NCBI GenBank assembly: GCA_022649305.1
Contig: JALCNW010000010.1
Span: 1 to 64,000 of the forward strand
Source: Enterobacter sp.
GTDB taxonomy: Bacteria > Pseudomonadota > Gammaproteobacteria > Enterobacterales > Enterobacteriaceae
Direction of reading: 5' to 3'
DNA: 64,000 nt
Within the stretch, counting starts at the first letter, position 1, and each line of letters opens with the position of its first letter. Of the stretch, positions 17,651 through 27,026 are shown piece after piece. The notes under the pieces were generated by a model. The model made no database searches. It was not told the DNA's origin and worked only from the letters and a program-made list of their open reading frames with translations. A program made the position numbers and the translations under genes.

Positions 17651-19087
17651 ATGTCTGTAATCACTAAAAACAGCGCAAGGGTGCGCGACCAGGAGCGCGC
17701 CCGTCTCATCTGGCTGCTCACCACTGACAAAGCCGTCACCTCGACGTTATTAGGCAAATTGACCCTGGCTGAGCAATATGATGTCGGTAAGTTATCCGAC
17801 GATATTGCTGAGGTAGGGGCACTGGTTGCTCACCTGCCACCACCCGATTTGGCAGATACGCTCGAAGCATTGCCTTCGGAAGAGCGTCATGCGCTATGGC
17901 GCCTGGTTCAGGCCCATGAACGCGGGCAGGTACTGCTCGAGGCCTCCGAAAACGTTTGGGAAGATCTCATTGATGAGATGAGCGACCGCGATATTCTCGA
18001 CGCGGTGCAAACGCTGGATATCGACGAACAAATCTATCTGGTACAACACCTGCCGCGTAACCTGACCGGTCGCCTGCTGGCATCGCTGCCAGCGGATGAA
18101 CGCGCTCGCGTTCGTCAGGTCATGAATTACGAGAAGAATAGCGTCGGTGCGATCATGGAGTTTGAGGTGATCATGGTGCGTCCCGACGTTACGCTGGCGA
18201 CCGTGCAGCGCTATTTACGGCGCCGAGGCAAGATGCCTCAGAACACCGATAAGCTGTTTGTCACGTCGCGTGATAAAACATTGCTCGGTGAACTTGAGCT
18301 GCAAACGATCCTGCTAAACAGCGCGCAGCGTCGGGTTAGCGAGGTTATGGAAGCCCAGCCGATGATCTTCTCACCGGAAGACGATGCTGAAAAAGCCGCC
18401 CGAACCTTTGAGCGTGAGAACCTGATCAGTGCCGCTGTGGTCGATTCGGTTGGCAAATTAATGGGCCGCGTCACCATTGATGAAATTGTGGATGTCGTTT
18501 ACGAAGAGACCGACAACGACATGCGCGCTATGGGTGGTCTGAGTGCTGAAGAGGACGTCTATGCGCCCGTGAGTAAAGCGGTAAAAACTCGCTGGGCATG
18601 GCTCGCCGTGAATCTGTGCACCGCGTTTATTGCTTCGCGGGTGATTGACGGTTTTGAACACACGATTTCTCAGCTGGTGGCGCTGGCGTCATTGATGCCT
18701 ATTGTCGCAGGAATTGGCGGCAATACAGGAAACCAAACCATCACCATGATCGTGCGTGCGCTGGCGCTGCAACATATTCAGCCGGGCAACTTCTCTTTCC
18801 TGATCTTCAGAGAGATGGGGGTGGCGCTGATTAACGGTTTGGTCTGGGGCGGGATAATGGGCTGCGTGACCTGGTGGCTGTATGACGATATGGCGCTGGG
18901 TGGTGTGATGACTCTGGCGATGGTGCTCAACCTGCTGATGGCCGCGGTTATGGGGGTCATTATTCCCCTCACGATGATCAAGCTTGGGCGCGACCCCGCG
19001 GTGGGGTCGAGCGTGATGATTACCGCCATTACCGATACTGGCGGCTTCTTTATTTTTCTTGGTCTGGCGACGATTTTCCTGATGTAG
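17651..19087 (+). CDS. mgtE: MgtE-family magnesium channel/transporter
   Basis: Mg2+-gated magnesium channel. 478 residues from ATG 17651 (MSVITKNSARV); an in-frame TTG directly precedes it. Order: N-terminal superhelical MgtE_N domain (~30-130), tandem CBS domains (~135-255), then five membrane helices (~285-478). Pore-region signatures are present: ASLMPIVAGIGGNTGNQT and the late acidic motif AITDTGGFF. MgtE is absent from K-12 but common in other enterobacteria. The gap upstream (136 bp) is too short for an M-box riboswitch and I see none. Its 3' end overlaps that of the convergent SulP gene by 38 bp. Confidence 0.92.
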   Translation: MSVITKNSARVRDQERARLIWLLTTDKAVTSTLLGKLTLAEQYDVGKLSDDIAEVGALVAHLPPPDLADTLEALPSEERHALWRLVQAHERGQVLLEASENVWEDLIDEMSDRDILDAVQTLDIDEQIYLVQHLPRNLTGRLLASLPADERARVRQVMNYEKNSVGAIMEFEVIMVRPDVTLATVQRYLRRRGKMPQNTDKLFVTSRDKTLLGELELQTILLNSAQRRVSEVMEAQPMIFSPEDDAEKAARTFERENLISAAVVDSVGKLMGRVTIDEIVDVVYEETDNDMRAMGGLSAEEDVYAPVSKAVKTRWAWLAVNLCTAFIASRVIDGFEHTISQLVALASLMPIVAGIGGNTGNQTITMIVRALALQHIQPGNFSFLIFREMGVALINGLVWGGIMGCVTWWLYDDMALGGVMTLAMVLNLLMAAVMGVIIPLTMIKLGRDPAVGSSVMITAITDTGGFFIFLGLATIFLM

Positions 19088-20297
19088 CGGCGTGTTTATG
19101 GTTGAGGCGGGAGGGAATAATCACCATCACGACGATCCCGCCCAGCACGCCAATCGCCAGGTTACCGGTTGAGACGGTAGCCGCCACGGTGATCAACATC
19201 ACGACCGTTTCGGCTATTGGCGCGCCTTTCACCGTAGCAGGCTGAATGCTGTGCCAGTTAAAGGTTTTGAACGCCACAATCGCCATAATCCCGGCCAGCA
19301 CTGCCATGGGGATCTTAGCCATCACTTCGCTTAGCCCGGTGACCAGGACAAGCAGCACCAGACCGGCGGCAATAGTCGAAACGCGGCTGCGACCTTTGCC
19401 CATTTCAACGTTGACGATAGTTTGACCGATCATTGCGCAACCGGCGATACCACCGTAAATCCCGGACATCATGTTAGCGACACCCAGCCCAATACTTTCA
19501 CGACGTTTGTTGGACGTCGTTGCCGTGAGTTCGTCCACCAGTTTTGCCGTCAACAACGACTCCATCAGGCCAACAAACGCGATGCTTAACGCACAGGGCC
19601 AGATGATGCTCAAGGTGTGCAGATTTAACGGAACCAACAGTTGCGTAAAACCAGGCAGACCGCCGCTCATCGAGCCTTCGTCACCAACGGTTGGCAGAAT
19701 TTGCCCACTGAACACGGTGAACAGAGTCAGCAGAACAATCGCAATGAGCGGGGACGGCACGCTTTTGATAACGCGCGGCGCCCACAGCACAATCAGCAAT
19801 GTCAGTACGAACAGGCCGATAATCAGCGGCTCTTTACTCCAGAAATGGGGAACCTGAGCGAAGAAAATAAGAATCCCCAGGGCGTTCACGAACCCTGTCA
19901 TGACCGACTGCGGAATAAAGCGCATCAGTCGCGCCATTCCCAGCACCCCAAACAGAATCTGGATAACGCCGGCGAGTAAGACGGCGGGAAGGATGTACTG
20001 AACACCGTGCAGATGCACCATCGGGCCGATAACCAGTGCGACAGACCCCGCAGCGGCAGTCACCATTGCTGGACGACCGCCCATAACGGAAAGCGCCAGG
20101 CACAACACCACCGACGCAATCAGGCTTACTTTTGGGTCAACGCCTGCGATAACAGAAAATGAAATCACTTCGGGGATCAACGCCAGCGCAGTAATAACAC
20201 CGGCCAGCGTTTCACGCATAAACAGTTTTGGCGAGCGCAGCACGCTTGCGACGCGGCTATCTTCAGGCGTCAGGTGAGAAGAGTGTGGTAATGACAT
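19050..20297 (-). CDS. SulP-family inorganic anion transporter without STAS domain
   Basis: Multi-pass membrane transporter of the SulP (SLC26-like) family; substrate (sulfate, bicarbonate or other) not predictable. 415 residues from ATG 20297 (MSLPHSSHLTPED). The frame stays open to 20456 but the extra 53 codons look unlike protein of this family and overlap the mqo promoter region. Family features: FMRETLAGVITALALIPEVI near the N-terminus and AGVIQILFGVLGMARLMRFI. After the last membrane segment (ending VVMVIIPSRL) only a short polar tail remains, so the usual cytoplasmic STAS domain is missing. No clear Shine-Dalgarno precedes the chosen ATG. Not at this locus in K-12. Confidence 0.85.
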   Translation of the reverse strand: MSLPHSSHLTPEDSRVASVLRSPKLFMRETLAGVITALALIPEVISFSVIAGVDPKVSLIASVVLCLALSVMGGRPAMVTAAAGSVALVIGPMVHLHGVQYILPAVLLAGVIQILFGVLGMARLMRFIPQSVMTGFVNALGILIFFAQVPHFWSKEPLIIGLFVLTLLIVLWAPRVIKSVPSPLIAIVLLTLFTVFSGQILPTVGDEGSMSGGLPGFTQLLVPLNLHTLSIIWPCALSIAFVGLMESLLTAKLVDELTATTSNKRRESIGLGVANMMSGIYGGIAGCAMIGQTIVNVEMGKGRSRVSTIAAGLVLLVLVTGLSEVMAKIPMAVLAGIMAIVAFKTFNWHSIQPATVKGAPIAETVVMLITVAATVSTGNLAIGVLGGIVVMVIIPSRLNHKHAATSGKSSPDQEK

Positions 20298-20537
20298 AAA
20301 ATTCGCAGGTTTGGGCAGGCATCCGTGCGCGCGATCACAAAGTGCAGCATAGTAGCCAGAAAAGAGGCTCTTTGCCAGTCGGTAAAATAATATCCTTATA
20401 AACAACACATCATTAAATTTCACAATTACAATAATTTCGTAACCTTTAAACACCATTTAAAAGTTGCTACCGTTGCCCCGCAGTTTATTTCACCTGCAAT
20501 TTCCACAAAAAATTCGATAACAAGTAAGGCATAAATG

Positions 20538-22193
20538 ATGAAAAAAATGACTGCCATGCTCTTTTCTATGGCTGTGGGGCTAAACGCCGTCTCTTTGACC
20601 GCGATGGCTGATGCGCCGAAAGAGCAGGAAACGGATGTCCTTTTAATCGGCGGCGGCATCATGAGCGCCACTCTGGGTACGTATCTGCAAGAATTACAAC
20701 CAGACTGGTCGATGACCATGGTTGAACGTCTTGATGGCGTAGCAAAAGAGAGCTCAAACGGCTGGAACAACGCCGGTACGGGTCACTCGGCACTTATGGA
20801 ACTGAACTATACACCGCAGAAAAAGGACGGTTCCATTAGTATCGAGAAGGCCGTGGAGATCAACGAAGCTTTCCAGGTTTCGCGTCAGTTTTGGTCCCAT
20901 CAGGTTAACAGCGGCGTTATGCACGATCCGCACTCGTTCATCAATACCGTGCCGCACATGAGCTTTGTCTGGGGCGAACAGAACGTCAATTTCCTGCGCG
21001 CGCGCTACGCGGCATTACAGCAGAGCAGCCTGTTCCGTGGCATGAAATATTCAGAAGATCATGCCCAGATTAAAGAGTGGGCACCGCTGGTCATGGAAGG
21101 GCGTAACACGAATCAGAAAGTGGCGGCAACCCGCACTGAGATTGGTACTGACGTTAACTACGGTGAAATCACCCGTCAGCTGGTAAGCGCGTTGCAGAAA
21201 AAAGATGATTTCAATCTGCAACTCAGCACCGAAGTGCGTGGTTTTAAGCGCAACGCGGATAACAGCTGGAGCGTGACCGTTGCCGATCTCAAAAATAACG
21301 AAGCGGAACATGTTATCAAGGCGAAGTTTGTCTTTATCGGAGCAGGTGGTGCTGCGTTAAAACTGCTGCAAGAATCCGGTATTCCTGAAGCAGACGACTA
21401 TGCGGGCTTCCCGGTTGGCGGCCAGTTCCTGGTGTCCGATAACCCAGAAGTCGTGAATCGTCATCTGGCGAAGGTTTACGGTCAAGCCTCTGTGGGTGCG
21501 CCACCGATGTCCGTGCCGCACATTGATACACGTATTCTTGATGGCAAGCGCGTGGTGCTGTTTGGACCTTTCGCAACCTTCTCCACCAAATTCCTGAAAA
21601 ATGGCTCTCTGTGGGATCTGCTGAGCTCAACCACAACCTCAAACTTTATGCCAATGGTTGACGTGGGTCTGGATAACTTTGATTTGGTGAAATATCTGCT
21701 GAGCCAGGTGATGCTGTCTGACGACGATCGTTTTGCGGCTCTACAAGAATATTATCCTCAGGCGAAGAAAGAGGACTGGCGTTTGTGGCAGGCAGGCCAG
21801 CGTGTTCAGATAATCAAACGCGATCCAAAAGAGGGTGGTGTTCTGCGTCTGGGTACCGAAGTGGTCAGTGACAAAGATGGCACAATTGCGGCGCTGTTGG
21901 GCGCATCACCGGGCGCATCTACTGCTGCACCTATCATGCTGCATTTGATGGAAAAAGTGTTCAAAGACAAAGTTGCCAGCCCTGAGTGGCAGGCAAAGCT
22001 GAAAACGATTATTCCTTCTTATGGCACCAGGCTAAATGGTAACGTCGCAGCGACGGAACAAGAGCTGGAGTTCACCAGCCACGTTCTGCAGTTGAAATAC
22101 GACAAACCGCAAGCTGCCGACGTTGTGCCACAGGCCCAACCGCAGGCAAAACCTCAGCCGGACGCTAAACCGGTCGCGGATATCGCGCTCTGA
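20538..22193 (+). CDS. mqo: Malate:quinone oxidoreductase
   Basis: Peripheral membrane FAD enzyme oxidising malate to oxaloacetate with electrons to quinone. 551 residues (E. coli 548). Starts [15 protein letters not shown]; an additional ATG sits directly before (20535). FAD-binding motif [15 protein letters not shown] near residues 34-48; family signatures [15 protein letters not shown] and [14 protein letters not shown]. The proline/lysine-rich C-terminal tail ending KPVADIAL resembles E. coli. Divergent from the SulP gene and followed by a strong terminator. Confidence 0.97.
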   Translation: MKKMTAMLFSMAVGLNAVSLTAMADAPKEQETDVLLIGGGIMSATLGTYLQELQPDWSMTMVERLDGVAKESSNGWNNAGTGHSALMELNYTPQKKDGSISIEKAVEINEAFQVSRQFWSHQVNSGVMHDPHSFINTVPHMSFVWGEQNVNFLRARYAALQQSSLFRGMKYSEDHAQIKEWAPLVMEGRNTNQKVAATRTEIGTDVNYGEITRQLVSALQKKDDFNLQLSTEVRGFKRNADNSWSVTVADLKNNEAEHVIKAKFVFIGAGGAALKLLQESGIPEADDYAGFPVGGQFLVSDNPEVVNRHLAKVYGQASVGAPPMSVPHIDTRILDGKRVVLFGPFATFSTKFLKNGSLWDLLSSTTTSNFMPMVDVGLDNFDLVKYLLSQVMLSDDDRFAALQEYYPQAKKEDWRLWQAGQRVQIIKRDPKEGGVLRLGTEVVSDKDGTIAALLGASPGASTAAPIMLHLMEKVFKDKVASPEWQAKLKTIIPSYGTRLNGNVAATEQELEFTSHVLQLKYDKPQAADVVPQAQPQAKPQPDAKPVADIAL

Positions 22194-22200
22194 GTTTAAA

Positions 22201-22235
22201 AAAGGCCGGGTTATCGCAACCCGGCCTTTTTTTTT
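22201..22235. terminator. Bidirectional terminator between mqo and eco
   Basis: AAAGGCCGGGTT (22201-22212) pairs with AACCCGGCCTTT (22218-22229), followed by a T-run to 22235. It reaches the eco stop, so it serves both convergent genes. Confidence 0.9.
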
Positions 22236-22743
22236 AACGCACGACGGCGTTGTGGATTTTCTCTTCTGCCTTCCAGACGCGATATTTCACGTCAATATTC
22301 TCAGGCGTATAGACCACGATCGGCAGTTTGCTGTTGTAGCGAAGCAGGCTGTTGTCGCCCAGATAAGCCGTCACAAACTTCTGCGTTTTCTGGCCATCCG
22401 GACAAGCCATCATGGTAGAGGCCGGGGAGGTCACATTACCAAAAACGTAATAGTCGTAGCCCCAGCCTTCCAGCGTTTTACTTTCCAGTTTGCCACCCAG
22501 ACGATGCAGGTTGCAGTCCACTTCAAGGTTCTGACCAATCAGAAGCTCCACCTTAAATCCTGACTCATCTTCCTGAGCCGGCAGTTGGATGACCTGGCGC
22601 TTCATCCCCTTTTCAGCCTGCGGATAGGGTGCAATCTTTTCCAGCGGCTGGACTTTCTGTTGTTCACTGGCAAAAGCGCTGGTGCTCATGCAGGCAGCGG
22701 CGAGAAGGGCAATGGCAAATTTAGGTGCGTTTTTCACAGTCAT
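22234..22743 (-). CDS. eco: Ecotin, periplasmic serine protease inhibitor
   Basis: Dimeric periplasmic inhibitor of trypsin-fold serine proteases. 169 residues from ATG 22743, preceded by AAAGGA. A signal peptide (about residues 1-25, ending STSAFA) differs from E. coli, but the mature region is highly similar ([40 protein letters not shown]). The reactive loop STMMACPDG with the P1 Met and the two disulfide cysteines is conserved. In K-12 napF follows; here it is a small membrane-protein gene. Confidence 0.95.
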   Translation of the reverse strand: MTVKNAPKFAIALLAAACMSTSAFASEQQKVQPLEKIAPYPQAEKGMKRQVIQLPAQEDESGFKVELLIGQNLEVDCNLHRLGGKLESKTLEGWGYDYYVFGNVTSPASTMMACPDGQKTQKFVTAYLGDNSLLRYNSKLPIVVYTPENIDVKYRVWKAEEKIHNAVVR

Positions 22744-22947
22744 TCCTTTTATGTCAAACGTTCGGGGCAAGATTAGCATAGCGCACTTTGTGAAGGAGAT
22801 TGATTTACCTATTTTTTCACTTTGCGTGGTGAATTTAACTGCTTGTTTAGCGCATGTTTAGAGGTAAATGCTGCTCTGGAACGCCAGGCGCGATCGTGTT
22901 AGGGTTAGCGGCAAATAATGTTATTCATCTGTAAAGGGAAGAGAGAC

Positions 22948-23211
22948 ATGATGGTTCGCGCAAAGCTTAAAACGCCTGAAGGCCGTAAATTCTTATTGGC
23001 GCTTTTCGTTGTGTTTTTGATTGCAGCCGCTGGAGTGGGGCGAGCAACCATTGTTGGCGTGATTGAGCAATACAACATTCCGCTCTCGGCATGGACCACC
23101 AGTATGTTTGTGCTGCAGTCGGCAATGATCTTTGTCTACAGCCTGGTCTTTACCGTACTGCTTGCGATACCGCTGGGAATTTATTTCCTCGGTGGAAGCG
23201 ATAAGCAGTAA
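22948..23211 (+). CDS. Small two-helix membrane protein, unknown function
   Basis: 87 residues, start ATG 22948 (MMVRAKLKTPEGRKF) behind AAGGGAAGAG. A short basic N-terminus is followed by a hydrophobic helix at about 15-31, a polar loop (RATIVGVIEQYNIPLSAW) and a second hydrophobic segment at about 53-82. It resembles the uncharacterised enterobacterial DUF2534 family as I recall it, but I cannot confirm that. A good terminator follows. The gene sits between eco and tRNA-Pro, where K-12 has nap-ccm-narP. Confidence 0.8.
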   Translation: MMVRAKLKTPEGRKFLLALFVVFLIAAAGVGRATIVGVIEQYNIPLSAWTTSMFVLQSAMIFVYSLVFTVLLAIPLGIYFLGGSDKQ

Positions 23212-23233
23212 GCTTAATGGTGATATAAAAAAA

Positions 23234-23258
23234 CCAACCTCAAGAGGTTGGTTTTTTT
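23234..23258 (+). terminator. Terminator after the small membrane-protein gene
   Basis: CCAACCT (23234-23240), CAAG loop, AGGTTGG (23245-23251), then seven T; flanked by an A-run, so it may also act on transcripts from the tRNA side. Confidence 0.88.
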
Positions 23259-23269
23259 ATGGAGTATTT

Positions 23270-23346
23270 TGGTCGGCACGAGAGGATTTGAACCTCCGAC
23301 CCCCGACACCCCATGACGGTGCGCTACCAGGCTGCGCTACGTGCCG
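23270..23346 (-). tRNA. proL: tRNA-Pro (anticodon GGG)
   Basis: 77-nt tRNA with encoded CCA. The acceptor CGGCACG pairs with CGUGCCG, the anticodon loop holds GGG (CAUGGGGU), and the T arm reads GGAGGUUCAAAUCCUCU. It matches E. coli proL, which also neighbours yejM. Confidence 0.97.
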
Positions 23347-23417
23347 ACGCGTAAAATAATCCTACCTGTTTCCACTCTGAATGCAAGGGGTTACGGCGCT
23401 AATTGATTTATTATTAA

Positions 23418-25178
23418 TCAGTTAGCGATGAAGCGTTTCTCATCCGTCAGTACCTGCAACAGCAAACTCAACTGCGGTTTTTGGTCGTGAATCTTCTCAC
23501 CCTGCAGATTGTACGTCTGATAATTACCATTACTGTTCAGGACTAACGTCAGAACCGGTGTCGTCACCGCAAGCGTATGGCTACTCGCCGCGGTGACCCA
23601 GTTGTGACGGCGTACTGGGCTAAACAAATCCTGACCCTGAGAGTATTCGTTCGCTGGCGTGCTCACGTGCAGCAGACGTTGCATCAACGTGGTCATCACA
23701 TCTTTATGATCGGTCAACATGCTAATGCGCTGGGCAGGTGTGCCCGGCCAGTGGATAACCAGTGGGACGTGCAGGTTAGGGCGCGACCAACTGATACTCT
23801 TGGTTTCGTCACCCAACGGCACACCATGACCGGCGGTAATAATGACCACCGTATTATCCAGTTTGCCTGACTGTCGTAACGCATCCAGAACGCGTGCTAT
23901 TTGTGCGTCTACATCGCCAGCGGCACGGCTGTAACGGCGGGTAAAGCCTTTCTGATTACTGTCATCAAGCGTGGTGCCGTTAAACGCGACCCAGGAGAAC
24001 CAACGGTTATCTTCCTGTGCGTAGCGATTAAGCCAGTTTACCCATTGAGCCGCTGTTTTTTCGTCAGACTGACTCTGCGGGCTAGGGAGCGAGAAGTCTG
24101 ACAATAAAGCCTGACGATAAAGCGGGCTGCTAAAACCATCTGATGAGAAAAGACCCAGCTGATAGCCCTGCTGATTCAGTGATGTAATCAGTGCTGCAGG
24201 CGTACGTGAAGACAGCACGCCATCCATGTAGCTTGCCGAGATACCGTAAAACAGGCCGAAGATGCCAGCGTCGGTGTTGTTACCCGAACTCATATGCTGC
24301 GTGAAGTTAATATTGTTATCAGCAAATTCAGCCAATGCAGGCATTTGCTTCTCGTAGCGAGAATAGTTCAGACCATCGACGGTGATTAATAGAACGTTCT
24401 GGCCTTGTCCCATATCGCGATAGCGCAAATCGCTCAGCGGATATTGAACCGAAACGGCCTCTGGATTGCCTTGCTCGACCAGCCGACGCTGATATTCCTG
24501 CGCGTCCAGCAGACCGTGTTTTTCCAGGAAGCGGCGCGCCGTCATCGGATAGGAAAGCGGCAAATTGGCTCGCTGCATGGTAATCGGGCGATAGAAATTT
24601 GCATCCGCCCAAATGTACATCACGTGCGAGCTGATAAACGCCACGAAGAACAGCGCGGCGACAGGTTTTGCGTAGTGACGACGGCGCGTCAGGCTACGGA
24701 GTTTTTGCCAACTCCATGTGGCAAACAGCATTTCAATCAGCAGGATAATGGGCACGCTGATAAACATCAGCTGCCAGTCACGTGCGGTTTCGTTCTGGTC
24801 GGGGTTAATCACCAGTTCCCAGACGATAGGATTAAGATGCAGGTGGAAACGGGTAAAGACTTCGCTGTCGATAAGCAGCAGCGTCATGCCCGCAGTGGCA
24901 AGGATCGCGGATAAAAACCGCATCAGCCGCTGCGACATCACGATAAATGTCAGCGGAAACAGAATCAGCAGATACGTGGCAAAGACTAAAAAGCTAAAGT
25001 GCCCAACAACGCTTATCCAGGAGTAGATACGCCCGGTTAGCGTCGTCGGCCAGTCGGCCACGAACAGATAACGGCTGCCAAGCACCATGCCCAACAAAAT
25101 ATTGAACAAGGCAAACCAGTGCCCCCAGCTAACCATCTGGGAGACTTTTTCGCGGTAGCGCTGACGATTCGTTACCAT
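23418..25178 (-). CDS. yejM: Inner-membrane LPS-homeostasis regulator YejM/PbgA
   Basis: Essential inner-membrane protein that senses periplasmic LPS and, through LapB/YciM and FtsH, controls LpxC turnover; also called PbgA or LapC. 586 residues, same as E. coli. Five N-terminal TM helices (to about residue 190) precede a periplasmic alkaline-phosphatase/sulfatase-like domain (NVLLITVDGLNYSRYEKQMP, VVIITAGHGVPLGDE). It ends LLLQVLTDEKRFIAN, identical to K-12. yejL lies 19 bp upstream on the same strand. Confidence 0.97.
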   Translation of the reverse strand: MVTNRQRYREKVSQMVSWGHWFALFNILLGMVLGSRYLFVADWPTTLTGRIYSWISVVGHFSFLVFATYLLILFPLTFIVMSQRLMRFLSAILATAGMTLLLIDSEVFTRFHLHLNPIVWELVINPDQNETARDWQLMFISVPIILLIEMLFATWSWQKLRSLTRRRHYAKPVAALFFVAFISSHVMYIWADANFYRPITMQRANLPLSYPMTARRFLEKHGLLDAQEYQRRLVEQGNPEAVSVQYPLSDLRYRDMGQGQNVLLITVDGLNYSRYEKQMPALAEFADNNINFTQHMSSGNNTDAGIFGLFYGISASYMDGVLSSRTPAALITSLNQQGYQLGLFSSDGFSSPLYRQALLSDFSLPSPQSQSDEKTAAQWVNWLNRYAQEDNRWFSWVAFNGTTLDDSNQKGFTRRYSRAAGDVDAQIARVLDALRQSGKLDNTVVIITAGHGVPLGDETKSISWSRPNLHVPLVIHWPGTPAQRISMLTDHKDVMTTLMQRLLHVSTPANEYSQGQDLFSPVRRHNWVTAASSHTLAVTTPVLTLVLNSNGNYQTYNLQGEKIHDQKPQLSLLLQVLTDEKRFIAN

Positions 25179-25197
25179 AAACTGTTGTTCGTTTCCC

Positions 25198-25425
25198 TTA
25201 ATGCGCCCGATCGTTGCTAACCGAGGACTGCAAAGCCTGAGCGAAAGATTTTACGATCGCCTGACGTTGAGCGGGTGCAACGCTGGTATTGATAAGGTTG
25301 GTAACCATATTTCCCAAAACCATCAGGGAAAGATCGGTCGGTGTTTTGTGTTTTTCCAGTACGTTGGCCAGCTCACTGAGCAGTTGTTCAACGTGTTCAT
25401 CACTATAGCGGGAATGTTGTGGCAT
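25198..25425 (-). CDS. yejL: UPF0352 family protein YejL
   Basis: 75 residues, same length as E. coli YejL ([20 protein letters not shown]). Small helical protein of unknown function, conserved in gamma-proteobacteria and always next to yejM. Probably co-transcribed with it. Confidence 0.95.
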   Translation of the reverse strand: MPQHSRYSDEHVEQLLSELANVLEKHKTPTDLSLMVLGNMVTNLINTSVAPAQRQAIVKSFAQALQSSVSNDRAH

Positions 25426-25559
25426 AAATCAAAATCAGTTTGTTGATGAAAGGGCAACATATTACCGTAGCAGTAGCTTTTTTTCCCCTTTTTTATCTTC
25501 TGTTGCACACATCCGTTGGTGGTGGTTGAATACCGCCCGGTCTTAAAGGAGAGTTTATC

Positions 25560-26567
25560 ATGAGTCTGGATATCAACCAGATTGCCTTGCACCAGCTTAT
25601 CAAGCGCGATGAGCAAACCCTGGAGCTGGTGCTGCGCGATTCGTTACTTGAACCAACGGCAACCGTCGTGGACATGATGGCGGAATTACACCGCGTCTAT
25701 AGTGCCAAAAATAAAGCGTATGGTATGTTCACCGAAGAGAGTGAACTGGCACAAAGTCTGCGCCTTCAGCGCCAGGGCGAAGAGGATTTTCTCGCATTCA
25801 GCCGGGCGGCGACCGGGCGTCTGCGTGACGAACTGGCAAAATACCCGTTTGCGGATGGCGGCATCGTGCTGTTCTGCCAGTACCGTTACCTGGCGGTGGA
25901 ATATTTGCTGGTCACGGTACTGAATAACCTGAGCAGCATGCGTGTGAATGAGCAGCTCGACATTAGCTCCACGCATTATCTGGATATCAACCACGCGGAT
26001 ATCGTGGCGCGCATCGATCTGACCGAATGGGAAACCAATCCTGATTCGACCCGCTACCTGACCTTCCTGAAAGGGCGCGTTGGACGCAAAGTCGCGGACT
26101 TCTTTATGGACTTCCTCGGTGCCAGCGAAGGCCTGAACGCGAAAGCGCAGAATAAAGGTTTACTGCAAGCGTTGGATGACTTCACCGCTGAGGCACAACT
26201 TGATAAATCTGAGCGTCAGAACGTGCGTCAGCAGGTTTACAGCTATTGCAGCGAGCAGTTGCAGGCTGGCGAAGAGATCGAGCTGGAATCGCTGTCTAAG
26301 GAGCTGGCAGGCATCAGCGAAGTCAGTTTCCAGGCGTTTACCGCAGATAAGGGCTACGAGCTGGAAGAGAGCTTCCCCGCGGATCGTAGTACGCTGCGCC
26401 AGTTAACCAAATTTTCCGGCAGCGGCGGTGGCTTAACCGTCAATTTTGATGCGATGTTGTTGGGCGAACGCATCTTCTGGGATCCGGCCACCGATACGCT
26501 GACCATTAAAGGTACGCCACCGAATCTGCGCGATCAGCTCCAGCGCCGCACGTCCGGCAGTAAATAG
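25560..26567 (+). CDS. yejK: Nucleoid-associated protein YejK
   Basis: 335 residues, equal to E. coli YejK/NdpA, which binds the nucleoid and interacts with topoisomerases. Starts [13 protein letters not shown] behind AAAGGAGAG. No enzyme motif. Divergent from yejL and ends at a shared terminator with rplY. Confidence 0.96.
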   Translation: MSLDINQIALHQLIKRDEQTLELVLRDSLLEPTATVVDMMAELHRVYSAKNKAYGMFTEESELAQSLRLQRQGEEDFLAFSRAATGRLRDELAKYPFADGGIVLFCQYRYLAVEYLLVTVLNNLSSMRVNEQLDISSTHYLDINHADIVARIDLTEWETNPDSTRYLTFLKGRVGRKVADFFMDFLGASEGLNAKAQNKGLLQALDDFTAEAQLDKSERQNVRQQVYSYCSEQLQAGEEIELESLSKELAGISEVSFQAFTADKGYELEESFPADRSTLRQLTKFSGSGGGLTVNFDAMLLGERIFWDPATDTLTIKGTPPNLRDQLQRRTSGSK

Positions 26568-26580
26568 CAGACATAAAAAA

Positions 26581-26601
26581 ACCCCGCAATGCGGGGTTTT
26601 T
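26581..26601. terminator. Bidirectional terminator between yejK and rplY
   Basis: ACCCCGC (26581-26587), AAT loop, GCGGGGT (26591-26597), T-run on one side and A-run on the other. Confidence 0.92.
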
Positions 26602-26617
26602 CTCAACTTGTTGGCGA

Positions 26618-26902
26618 TTAAGCGCGAACGAAGTCGACGTGAGACAGTTTTGGCTTAAACGGGTGACGCTGAACAGCCTGAACTTTCACTTTTTCTTCTT
26701 TACCATCGAAAACGATAGTCAGAACTTCAGTGTAGAACCCTTCTTTAGTCTGCTGGTTCCAGACTTTGTCCTGGTCCAGTTCGATAGCAACTGGAGCGGC
26801 ATCGCCACCATAAATGATAGCCGGGAACTTGTTAGCTGCGCGCAGGCGGCGGCTCGCACCCTTACCCTGCACATTACGAACTTCTGCATTGATAGTGAAC
26901 AT
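26618..26902 (-). CDS. rplY: 50S ribosomal protein L25
   Basis: 5S rRNA-binding ribosomal protein. 94 residues, as in E. coli, from [20 protein letters not shown] (ATG 26902) to HVDFVRA. It is the short enterobacterial form without the CTC domain. The open frame reaches further upstream to 27004 but that part is promoter sequence. Confidence 0.97.
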   Translation of the reverse strand: MFTINAEVRNVQGKGASRRLRAANKFPAIIYGGDAAPVAIELDQDKVWNQQTKEGFYTEVLTIVFDGKEEKVKVQAVQRHPFKPKLSHVDFVRA

Positions 26903-27026
26903 TGATTTCTCTCTGTATATAAGTCCTGCAACAGGCGACCCAGCAGCAGGTGAGTGTTCTGCCTCACGGATGTGAAGCGGGCGGCATTTTATACTCAAAC
27001 GCACTTCACATCAATGAAAAGTGCCT

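Noticed and set aside
20298..20456. 53-codon N-terminal extension of the SulP gene
   Set aside because: Lies in AT-rich mqo promoter sequence and lacks similarity to the family; the start at 20297 is preferred although its ribosome-binding site is weak.
22234..22743. Ecotin signal peptide containing LLAAAC, as a possible lipobox
   Set aside because: The -3 position is Ala and a normal signal-peptidase I site (SAFA) follows; ecotin is a soluble periplasmic protein.
23270..23346. tRNA-Pro as an attachment site of an integrated element
   Set aside because: No integrase gene and no repeated tRNA 3' end nearby; the neighbourhood is core genes.
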